A DNA stretch of 64,000 nt, taken from IMG/VR virus record IMGVR_UViG_3300042563_002067, positions 62,001 through 126,000 of that record; one strand, 5' to 3'. Positions 33,501 through 39,763 of this stretch are shown here, one piece after another (position 1 is the first letter of the stretch; each line of letters opens with the position of its first letter). Under the pieces are notes generated by a model, which was not told the origin of the DNA, did no database searches, and worked only from the letters and a program-made list of their open reading frames with translations. The position numbers and the translations under genes are program-made. The DNA comes from a virus.

Positions 33501-33633
33501 ATTAGATATTGACAATACTGAATTTGAAATCACATCATTAGTGACAATTACAGAATCAACAACAGTTTATAACGTTGATGTGAATAATAGTAATTTATAT
33601 TTTGCGAATAATGTCTTAACTCACAATAAGTAA
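30511..33633 (+). CDS. Adhesin-like protein with Thr/Pro stalks and C-terminal Hint domain
   Basis: This 1040-residue protein has the shared N-terminal module, long Thr/Pro/Gln stalks (about residues 70-205, 285-430, 520-610, 705-735) and small globular modules between them (IGYFEDCCYPSIIYKVGG; two Cys-containing fibronectin-like modules). Instead of BspA-like repeats it ends in a Cys-rich domain and, from about residue 888, a Hint domain: CGCLVVNTVITLSDGSTKLI, VQVNDILKSID, DSHNHVVKQNGVWYIRTTSD, LNVGDVLLDI and a C-terminal NNVLTHNK. The final His-Asn with one more residue is the intein-type C-terminal splice motif, so self-cleavage is expected. It is a likely tail-fibre or decoration protein that matures autocatalytically. 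Confidence 0.75.
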   Translation: MSTTLEILTANYNGQLADITFFPCSGGVINIGEVTLPYNYESENYYGTYIIYVMYYDETCSLDIPCISLTPTNTPTNTPTPTITDTPTQTPTQTNTVTPTNTGTPAQTPTQTTTQTQTQTPSNTATPTNTITPTQTPTKTHTPTPTNRPTTTPTMTPTNTPTQTNTQTNTPTNTQTQTQTQTQTTTQTPTNTPTQTQTQTQTPSPLPPTIGYFEDCCYPSIIYKVGGIIYPVFIDNFYYIETTGYSGCVKAINPTSFNSQYEIISLTSYVSCLICQLDHECILPTPTPTPTQTVTPTVTPTVTPTISTTPTNTPTQTQTQTSTPTQTPTNTPTNTQTQTQTQTQTQTSTPTQTPTQTPTNTPTKTQTPTTTTTLTATPTQTQTPTNTQTPTKTQTPTPTKTMTQTPTNTQTQTPTKTQTQTPTNTPVCSAPQMLGVTLSSGSILSVSIIPGPNCSGIFMIYSYDNINFNSAVATPSNCTSPFTFDSLTTTGNVYVKVGQLCTSGGISAYSEVFPYFFPTPTPTPTPTNTQTPTKTPTNTPTKTQTPTTTTTLTATPTQTQTPTKTPTNTPTKTQTQTPTKTQTPTTTTTLTATPTQTQTPTKTPTQTPTRTNTPTPTTSCGVTLISTTYVSGTTWNYNFTTAGSCGTLLPEYSSDNITWTLGGAGGCTSPRSAITGINSGTIYFRMTLFCSSLTGVSNVITYVFPSPTPTPTRTQTPTPTKTPTPTPTETPPGVTCVCYELYWSPPGGPFFGSTTFDYIDCEGFPASSFANNMGDSPNICAQENTISFGGGDNSGGWLPSIYNCCATNITLGYRVSNAVCSLPGWALVNQCINRSAILGLCDATELYDDDISGNCTFAFAAAGYYKTTDNFSRRYWDGTAFTGACFSCGCLVVNTVITLSDGSTKLIQDVQVNDILKSIDVSGMPQPSNEWYSWSSDTLNYVESTSTVINFTIYEFDSVININNDKLIATDSHNHVVKQNGVWYIRTTSDLNVGDVLLDIDNTEFEITSLVTITESTTVYNVDVNNSNLYFANNVLTHNK
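30715..32705 (+). repeat. Thr/Pro/Gln low-complexity stalk arrays
   Basis: Three long arrays (30715-31130, 31355-31790, 32060-32365) and a short one (32635-32705) of ACA/CCA/CAA/ACT codons encode TPTQTPTNT-like stalks. A 66-base block encoding KTQTPTTTTTLTATPTQTQT appears three times. Confidence 0.85.
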
Positions 33634-33661
33634 AACAGATACTTATTAGAACAAAGTAAAC

Positions 33662-33669
33662 TATTTATA
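33662..33669 (+). promoter_or_regulatory. TATTTATA late-promoter-like element
   Basis: It lies 28 bases before the portal ATG at 33698, in the only sizeable gap between the adhesin block and the head genes. Confidence 0.5.
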
Positions 33670-33697
33670 TAAGGAAAATTATATTTAAATTTAGAAT

Positions 33698-35584
33698 ATG
33701 GAAAATAATGAAAATAATGATTTAACGGTTTGGCAAAGGTTATCAAGAGCCTTTGGACCAAACGCGTTATTAAATCAAGACTACCCAACATATAAGTTAG
33801 ATAAGAAAGAGTTGTTAAAGACAACATCACAAGCGGAATATGAAAGAGAAAAATTACAAGCTCAACAAACATATTACCTATCTAACCAATGGACTAAGAT
33901 TGAAAGTAATCTATACACTCAAGCAGTTTATTATGAACCAACTCGTTTGGCTTCATTTTACGATTATGAATCTATGGAATACACCCCTGAGATATCAGCG
34001 GCATTAGACATCTATGGTGAAGAATCAACAACTGTTGATGAGAATGGATATATGTTACAAATTTATTCTGAATCAAAAAGAATAAAATCTATACTAGCCG
34101 ATTTATTCAATAACGTATTAGACGTTAATACGAATTTAACTATGTGGACAAGAAATACTTGTAAGTATGGTGATAACTTTGTTTATTTAAAATTAGATTC
34201 AGATAAAGGTATTGTTGGTTGTATGCAATTACCAAACATTGAAATAGAACGTTTGGAAAGAGGTATGGCAGCAAAATCTGCAACTATAGATGAACCTGCA
34301 GAACACAAAGGATTAAGATTTAAGTGGAAGGCAAAAGATATGGAGTTTAACTCTTGGGAAGTTGCCCACTTCCGTTTATTAGGTGACGATAGAAAACTTC
34401 CATACGGAACGTCAATGTTAGAAAAAGCAAGACGTATTTGGAAACAATTATTATTATCGGAAGATGCGATGTTAATTTATAGAACTTCAAGAGCACCGGA
34501 AAGACGTGTGTTCAAAGTATTCGTTGGTAATATGGATGATAAAGATGTTGAGGCTTACGTACAACGTGTTGCAAACAAATTTAAACGTGACCAAGTTGTT
34601 GATGCTAAAACAGGTAATGTCGATATGAGATTCAACCAAATGGCTGTTGACCAAGATTACTTTATTCCTGTTAGAGACCCAGCGGCGGCATCACCAATTG
34701 ATACGTTACCGGGAGCAACAAACTTATCTGAAATTGCCGATATAGAATATATCCAAAAGAAATTATTAACCGCTCTTCGTGTTCCTAAAGCATTTTTAGG
34801 ATTTGAAGAAACTGCCGGTGATGGTAAGAATTTATCATTACAGGATATTCGTTTTGCAAGAACAATCAATAAGATTCAAAAATCAATGATTGCCGAATTA
34901 AATAAAATTGCAATCATTCATTTATTCTTATTAGGGTTTGAAGATGAGTTATCTAACTTTACGTTAGGACTAACCAATCCATCATCCCAAGCAGATTTAT
35001 TAAAGAATGACCTTTGGAAAGAAAAAATTGCATTATACCAACAAGCCGTTGCGGCAATTGCGGGTATTGCTCCGGTATCTGTATCGTGGGCTAAGAAACA
35101 TATTTTAGGATTCTCTGATGAGGAAATCAAACTTGATTTACAACAACAAAGAATTGAGATGGCTGTCGGAGCTGAATTAACAAATACGGCAACTATCATA
35201 ACACATACAGGTATCTTCGATAATATCGATAAATTATATGGTAACCCTGCATCCGGAGCAACTGCCGGTGGTGCGGCACCATCATCCCCACCACCACCGG
35301 GAGGTGGAGGAGGTTTCGGCGGAGGTGGAGACTTAGGTGGAGGAATGGAAGATTTAGGTGGACCTGAACCAGGACCTGAACCGGGTGGACCTGAACCGGG
35401 TGGAGCCCCTGAGGCGGCAGCTCCCGAAGCAGAAGTAACTCCTGAATCATTTAATAGAGATAATTTAAAAATATTGGTAGAAAGAAGTAATATGACAGAA
35501 GATGATTCATACATTGATTTATCCAAAGGTGGAAACTCTTTAGGAGAAATTGAAGCTCAATTAGGTAAACTTCTAAAAGATTAG
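33698..35584 (+). CDS. Portal protein, T4 gp20-like
   Basis: This 628-residue protein matches the T4 gp20 portal family. Recognisable blocks are YEPTRLASFYDYESMEYTPEISAALDIYGEEST (about residues 88-120), the FRLLGDDRKLPYGTSMLEKARRIWKQL block, YRTSRAPERRVFKVFVGNM and KFKRDQVVDAKTGNVD. The portal is the twelvefold ring at the capsid vertex through which DNA enters. T4 gp20 has 524 residues; the extra length is a Gly/Pro/Ala-rich C-terminal linker (GGGGGFGGGGDLGGG, then PEPGPEPGG) plus a terminal helix. It opens the classic gp20-core-gp21-gp22-gp23 order. Confidence 0.92.
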   Translation: MENNENNDLTVWQRLSRAFGPNALLNQDYPTYKLDKKELLKTTSQAEYEREKLQAQQTYYLSNQWTKIESNLYTQAVYYEPTRLASFYDYESMEYTPEISAALDIYGEESTTVDENGYMLQIYSESKRIKSILADLFNNVLDVNTNLTMWTRNTCKYGDNFVYLKLDSDKGIVGCMQLPNIEIERLERGMAAKSATIDEPAEHKGLRFKWKAKDMEFNSWEVAHFRLLGDDRKLPYGTSMLEKARRIWKQLLLSEDAMLIYRTSRAPERRVFKVFVGNMDDKDVEAYVQRVANKFKRDQVVDAKTGNVDMRFNQMAVDQDYFIPVRDPAAASPIDTLPGATNLSEIADIEYIQKKLLTALRVPKAFLGFEETAGDGKNLSLQDIRFARTINKIQKSMIAELNKIAIIHLFLLGFEDELSNFTLGLTNPSSQADLLKNDLWKEKIALYQQAVAAIAGIAPVSVSWAKKHILGFSDEEIKLDLQQQRIEMAVGAELTNTATIITHTGIFDNIDKLYGNPASGATAGGAAPSSPPPPGGGGGFGGGGDLGGGMEDLGGPEPGPEPGGPEPGGAPEAAAPEAEVTPESFNRDNLKILVERSNMTEDDSYIDLSKGGNSLGEIEAQLGKLLKD

Positions 35585-35585
35585 A

Positions 35586-35593
35586 TATTTATA
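35586..35593 (+). promoter_or_regulatory. TATTTATA late-promoter-like element
   Basis: GATATTTATAAATAAAA lies directly after the portal stop codon and 13 bases before the ATG at 35607. Confidence 0.6.
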
Positions 35594-35606
35594 AATAAAA
35601 AAACTT

Positions 35607-36323
35607 ATGAACTTCGGTATATTAAAAACAAAAATAGAAAGAGTGTTGTTAGAATCATACGCTAACGACACATTTAAAGACGAAATAAAAAATTTCAAAA
35701 AATATGTTTTAGAAAACAAAAACATAAGTAAATTATTTTATTTATACGATGAATTAAATTCTCCAAAAGCATTAAGTGAATCTTACGCCAGAGAGTTTAT
35801 TAACGAAAGTATTAAAATGTATGAGAACACAATCAATAAAATCAAGCAATCTGATTTAAATAAAATAAAATCTTGGGTTGGTAATAAACAGATAGAGAAT
35901 CAATATGAGACTATCGATACGTTGTTTTCTTCAGATATATTAACGATTGAATCTAAAATTAAATGTAGAAACATTCTGTCAGAATCTCTTAGAAAATTAC
36001 CGGTGGTGAAAACAGAAGGGATTGATTTACCGTTAACAACAATGGTAAGTGTTGCAAACAAAACTATTAAAAGTTATATTGATGGTTTAACTGAATCTGA
36101 CAAAAAAGAATTAATGTCTTTATTGTCTGAAGATGATTCAACATTGAATGAAAAATACGTTACACTTAAAGAAGGTGTAGTTACGAAACTAACGGAAATG
36201 AAGAATGCTAGCACTGATTCAACAATGCAAATAAGAATTGAGGATACTATCTCAAAAGTAATTTCTGAAAAATACGACAAACTTACGTACTTCAAACTTA
36301 AAAACCTTAAAGAAAATCTTTAA
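35607..36323 (+). CDS. Probable prohead core protein, 238 aa
   Basis: A charged, helical protein starting MNFGILKTKIERVLLESYAND. LLE|S at about residue 16 fits the prohead-protease consensus. Its position between portal and protease corresponds to the small core genes (67/68) of T4, which are packed inside the prohead. No sequence motif beyond helical repeats is visible. Its stop overlaps by four bases the stop of the minus-strand bS21 gene. Confidence 0.55.
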   Translation: MNFGILKTKIERVLLESYANDTFKDEIKNFKKYVLENKNISKLFYLYDELNSPKALSESYAREFINESIKMYENTINKIKQSDLNKIKSWVGNKQIENQYETIDTLFSSDILTIESKIKCRNILSESLRKLPVVKTEGIDLPLTTMVSVANKTIKSYIDGLTESDKKELMSLLSEDDSTLNEKYVTLKEGVVTKLTEMKNASTDSTMQIRIEDTISKVISEKYDKLTYFKLKNLKENL

Positions 36324-36514
36324 TTATCGTCTGATTTAAATTTTTTCTGAACATACTTAGCTTTTGAAAGACCATCACGTTTAATTACTGATGGTTTTTT
36401 AAATTCTTTTCGTTTTGATAATTCAGAGCTTTGACGGGTTTTAATTACTTTACTTTTATAGAGTTTTAGAGCTTTCTCAATCGTAATGTGATTATTTAAT
36501 TTTACTATTAGCAT
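36320..36514 (-). CDS. rpsU: Ribosomal protein bS21 homologue
   Basis: This 64-residue protein is bS21: MLIVKLNNHITIEKALKLYKSKV, then SSELSKRKEFKKPSVIKRDG and a basic tail KAKYVQKKFK. Normal bS21 has about 63-70 residues. Phage-borne bS21 copies are known from several large phages, where they can join host ribosomes late in infection. In Flavobacterium the bS21 region helps hide the anti-Shine-Dalgarno of 16S RNA. The gene lies antisense between head genes and, unlike nearly every other gene here, is preceded by a strong Shine-Dalgarno sequence. It could bias host ribosomes toward phage messages. Confidence 0.9.
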   Translation of the reverse strand: MLIVKLNNHITIEKALKLYKSKVIKTRQSSELSKRKEFKKPSVIKRDGLSKAKYVQKKFKSDDN

Positions 36515-36537
36515 ATACTACATATATCTCCCTCCTA
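36512..36537 (-). promoter_or_regulatory. Strong Shine-Dalgarno with AUG-UAG start-stop before rpsU
   Basis: On the minus strand TAGGAGGGAG (36537-36528) is followed after about seven bases by ATG TAG (36523-36518), a start codon with an immediate stop, then TAT and the real ATG (36514). The first ATG is at optimal distance from the Shine-Dalgarno and in frame with the gene. This suggests translational control. Confidence 0.7.
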
Positions 36538-36608
36538 CAAAAAAGTTTTGACATTACCCATAAAAACACCTATTATTTTTAAAAATAAACAGGAAAATAT
36601 GAAAATTA

Positions 36609-37079
36609 ATGAAAAAGGGAAAAACTTCTCTACTACACGGGTTCAAAACAGCGAAGATTGTTTATGGAACGGTAGACTCAATCAAACTTAAATCACTTTA
36701 CTTAAACATCCAAACTTGGGTTGAACCAATATACGAATGTGATAATTGGACAAGAACAGTTCTTAACCTAAGTAGGAGTATTAAACACTCAATCTACGAG
36801 TCAATAAACAAAGATATATTCAACGACAAATTTATTGTAGACTTAGATTTAAGGTCCAGCGGACTCAATCTAAACAAAAAATCGTTTATGAACCTTGAAA
36901 TAAATTTTTATTTAATACAAGAAGATTTGGATTTCAAATGTAACGAAATAAAAGAATCATTACAACAAATAACAAAACAAATTTTTAAAGATAATTTTTT
37001 AGATAATGAAAATTTTAACTTTTATCTAACCAAAAACAGTAAAATCACAGAAGAATTGTTACAAACCGAGAATGTTTAA
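36609..37079 (+). CDS. Hypothetical protein between bS21 and prohead protease, 156 aa
   Basis: The protein (MKKGKTSLLHGFKTAKIVYG) is basic at its start and beta/alpha thereafter, with the block VEPIYECDNWTRTVLNLSRSIKHSIYES. A promoter-like TTTTGAC-N20-TATTATTTTT lies at about 36545-36575. Another ATG at 36599 opens a different, 30-codon frame that overlaps the start. The family is not recognised; a late structural role is possible by position. Confidence 0.55.
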   Translation: MKKGKTSLLHGFKTAKIVYGTVDSIKLKSLYLNIQTWVEPIYECDNWTRTVLNLSRSIKHSIYESINKDIFNDKFIVDLDLRSSGLNLNKKSFMNLEINFYLIQEDLDFKCNEIKESLQQITKQIFKDNFLDNENFNFYLTKNSKITEELLQTENV

Positions 37080-37087
37080 TATTTATA
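37080..37087 (+). promoter_or_regulatory. TATTTATA late-promoter-like element
   Basis: ATATTTATAAATAAAAC overlaps the preceding stop codon and lies 15 bases before the protease ATG. Confidence 0.6.
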
Positions 37088-37102
37088 AATAAAACATTCA
37101 AA

Positions 37103-37828
37103 ATGAATTTAAGAATATTACAACCAAGTGAATCAGGGAAAGGTATATTAGTTGAATACGATGCTGGGTATATTAACCCAAATGATAATCGTAACGAAAC
37201 ATTAATTAGAGAATCTAGCGAAACTCTTGACCACACTAAACCAATTGAGTTTTATGCCGTATTACAAAAATATGATACCCCTAATAGAAATGGTAGATTA
37301 TATCCTGAACGTATATTAAAAAGAGAGGCGGAGAATTATAAAAAAATGATTAAAAAGGGAACAGCCCTATCCGAGTTAAATCACCCGGAATCATCTTTAA
37401 TCGATTTAGATAGAGTTTCTCACGCAATCACCGAAGTATGGTGGGAAGGTAATGTCCTAATGGGTAAAATAAAACTACTTACATCACCGGGATATCACGA
37501 AAGTGGTATTTGTTCAACCAAAGGTGACTTAGCAGCTAACTACCTAAGACAAGGAGTTACATTAGGTATCTCATCAAGAGGTGTAGGTTCCCTTAAAAAG
37601 ATTGGTGAACAAAATGAAGTTCAAGACGATTTTGAATTAATCTGTTTTGATTTAGTATCATCACCATCAACCCCGGGAGCGTATCTATTCTTAAATAAAG
37701 AGGATAAACAACTATACGATGAGAACTTAGAAGAAGAGAAAAAAATGAGTGTTGAGAGACACGTTGGTGATTCCGGAAATAAATCGCTTGACTTAATGAA
37801 AAAATTAAACGATTATTTGGGTTACTAA
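37103..37828 (+). CDS. Prohead maturation protease, T4 gp21-like
   Basis: This 241-residue serine protease belongs to the gp21/herpes-assemblin type. The catalytic His is in ALSELNHPES (about residue 97) and the catalytic Ser in TLGISSRGVGSL (about residue 160); YDTPNRNGRLYPERIL and DRVSHAITEVWWEGN are family blocks. In T4 this enzyme sits in the prohead core and cuts scaffold, capsid and internal proteins after (I/L)-x-Glu. T4 gp21 has 212 residues. It lies between core and scaffold genes as in T4. Many proteins in this window carry candidate cleavage sites for it. Confidence 0.92.
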   Translation: MNLRILQPSESGKGILVEYDAGYINPNDNRNETLIRESSETLDHTKPIEFYAVLQKYDTPNRNGRLYPERILKREAENYKKMIKKGTALSELNHPESSLIDLDRVSHAITEVWWEGNVLMGKIKLLTSPGYHESGICSTKGDLAANYLRQGVTLGISSRGVGSLKKIGEQNEVQDDFELICFDLVSSPSTPGAYLFLNKEDKQLYDENLEEEKKMSVERHVGDSGNKSLDLMKKLNDYLGY

Positions 37829-37842
37829 TAAAAAAAAACAAA

Positions 37843-38052
37843 ATGGAAGAAAAGTATTTTATCGCAAAAGTTACCTTGGACTCAGTTGATGAGGCATCAG
37901 GTAAGATTAAAAAATTAAGAGAAGAAAAATTAGTAAGTGGTTACAACCCTACTGATGTTGAGGCGAAAGTTACCAAAGTTTTTGAACATTATACAATGGA
38001 GTGGAGAATTACCGCTATTGTAGAAAGTAAAATTGATGAAGTAATTGAGTAG
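37843..38052 (+). CDS. Small hypothetical protein, 69 aa
   Basis: The protein (MEEKYFIAKVTLDSVDEASGKIKKL) is a small alpha/beta domain with the pattern of Bacteroidota DUF4494-like proteins, in which a strand of the form YFIAKV is followed by a helix with EAExK. That link is tentative. It follows the protease by 14 bases and is closed by a terminator. Confidence 0.6.
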   Translation: MEEKYFIAKVTLDSVDEASGKIKKLREEKLVSGYNPTDVEAKVTKVFEHYTMEWRITAIVESKIDEVIE

Positions 38053-38073
38053 TTAAATTTTTAATTATTAAGT

Positions 38074-38101
38074 AAAAGAGGACATATAGTCCTCTTTTTT
38101 T
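38074..38101 (+). terminator. Rho-independent terminator
   Basis: AAAGAGGAC-ATAT-AGTCCTCTTT followed by T-run separates the protease unit from the scaffold gene. Confidence 0.9.
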
Positions 38102-38187
38102 ATGCTTTTTATTTTTTGGAGATATTTATCAATGTATAAAAACCTAACTCAATTTAAGTAAATTTTAAACTTTTTTTGAATTAGGAG

Positions 38188-38195
38188 ATATTTAT
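38188..38195 (+). promoter_or_regulatory. TATTTATA late-promoter-like element
   Basis: GAGATATTTATATATTAAAAT lies 24 bases before the scaffold ATG at 38220. Confidence 0.6.
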
Positions 38196-38219
38196 ATATT
38201 AAAATAACAACAAAACGAA

Positions 38220-39731
38220 ATGGCAAAAGAAAAATCTTTAGTTGAAGAGGCTATCATCCAAATGAAAAACTTGGAAGAAGCGGTAGCTGAAAATGCAAAA
38301 GGAATACTTGCTTCTACAATGAAACAAGAAATCAAAGACCTAGTAAAAGAATCTCTAACTGAACAAGACGAGATTAACCCTGATGACGTTGAAGTGGATG
38401 AACCTATGGGTTCTGATGATATTGCCGATATTGATATGGGTGATGATTCAGATGAAGAAGGTGATGAAATGGATACTGATGATACTGATGACGAAGAAGA
38501 TATGGACTTTGGTGACGAAGAAGATATGGACGACGAGGAAGACACTATTGACTTAACTGACGCAGACGATGAAGAAGTACTTAGAGTATTTCAACTTATG
38601 GGTCCGGATGACAACATTGTCGTAACAAAAGACGACAAAGGAAACACTCACCTTAAAGATGAGGAAACCGGTAAAGAGTATATGATTGTTGGTGAAAGTG
38701 AAGAAGAAGAATTTGAAATGTCTGAAGAATGGGACGAAGAACTTGAAGAAGATGAGATGGGTGACGAATCTATTGAATCAATCGTTGAGAGAATGTTCGG
38801 TTCTGATGATGAAGACGAAGACGAAGTGGAATTTGATTTTGAAGAGTTTGACGAATCTGATGATATGGACGATGAAGAAATCGTTTATGAAATCGAAATG
38901 GATGAAGAAGACGAAGAAGAATTAGGTGAAGAAGAAATGGATGATGAATCTATTACTGAAGCTAAAATGTCTATCAAACCAAAAGGTGTTGGGATGGGTA
39001 ATCAATCAAAATTTAAATTTAACAAATCACCTAATCAAGGAACAGGATTTAAAACTAAAATGAAAGAGGCTCCAAAATCTGTAGGAACAGGTAAAGCGAA
39101 ATTCGAGTATAAAGAAGGTGAAAATTCAGGAACTAAATTAGGAACAAACAAAGTTGTTAAGAAAACTGAAACAAAAGAAGGTTCAACTAGAAAACCAATG
39201 GTTAAAAAAGTTGAAGGTAAAAAAGAAGAGACAAAAGAGGCTGTAAGAACTTTAGGTTCAGGGTCTAACTTTAGAAAAGGTGGTTTACCAAAACCAAGAG
39301 CTCATTCAAGTTTTAATACTGCTATCAAAGAAAGTAACACTAATTCAGAGTTACAAGTTCTTAGAGAAAAAAACGAAGAATACAGAAAAGCACTTAATGT
39401 TTTCAGAAGTAAATTAAACGAGGTTGCAATCTTCAATTCAAACTTGGCTTACGCTACACGTTTGTTCACTGAACATTCAACATCAAAACAAGAAAAAATT
39501 AACATTTTAAGAAGATTTGATGGTGTTGAAACTATCAAAGAATCTAAAAATCTATATCAGGTCGTTAAAAATGAATTATCCTCAGGAACTAAAACTCAAA
39601 CTATGAACGAGTCAATTGAAAGAACAATCGCAAAATCACCTTCTACAGGAGCGGTTAACTTACTTGAATCAAAAACATATGAGAATCCACAGTTCTTAAG
39701 AATGAAAGATTTAATGGCAAAAATAAAATAA
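38220..39731 (+). CDS. Prohead scaffold/core protein in gp22 position, 503 aa
   Basis: An extremely acidic protein: after a helical start (MAKEKSLVEEAIIQMKNLEEA), residues about 50-240 are mostly Asp/Glu with Met. A basic Lys/Gly/Thr segment follows (about 250-370), then a helical C-terminal domain (LQVLREKNEEYRKALNVFRSKLNEVAIFNSNLAYATRLF) that resembles the C-terminal helix bundle of T4-type scaffolds. Its position between protease and capsid gene is that of T4 gene 22. T4 gp22 has 269 residues, so this version is much longer. Several hydrophobic-x-Glu sites would allow degradation by the protease. Confidence 0.8.
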   Translation: MAKEKSLVEEAIIQMKNLEEAVAENAKGILASTMKQEIKDLVKESLTEQDEINPDDVEVDEPMGSDDIADIDMGDDSDEEGDEMDTDDTDDEEDMDFGDEEDMDDEEDTIDLTDADDEEVLRVFQLMGPDDNIVVTKDDKGNTHLKDEETGKEYMIVGESEEEEFEMSEEWDEELEEDEMGDESIESIVERMFGSDDEDEDEVEFDFEEFDESDDMDDEEIVYEIEMDEEDEEELGEEEMDDESITEAKMSIKPKGVGMGNQSKFKFNKSPNQGTGFKTKMKEAPKSVGTGKAKFEYKEGENSGTKLGTNKVVKKTETKEGSTRKPMVKKVEGKKEETKEAVRTLGSGSNFRKGGLPKPRAHSSFNTAIKESNTNSELQVLREKNEEYRKALNVFRSKLNEVAIFNSNLAYATRLFTEHSTSKQEKINILRRFDGVETIKESKNLYQVVKNELSSGTKTQTMNESIERTIAKSPSTGAVNLLESKTYENPQFLRMKDLMAKIK

Positions 39732-39763
39732 AAATAAATTAAAATTAATAAAAACCAAAAAAA

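Noticed and set aside
32640-33633. Ordinary splicing intein
   Set aside because: Only one residue follows the final His-Asn, so there is no C-extein to splice; a Hint self-cleaving domain is the better reading.
34918-35526. Minus-strand 202-residue frame in the portal gene
   Set aside because: It is the reverse of the Gly/Pro-rich portal tail; low-complexity composition and antisense position explain it.
36599-36691. 30-codon frame starting at ATG 36599
   Set aside because: It overlaps the longer 156-residue frame and shows no domain; a frameshift joining the two is possible but unsupported.
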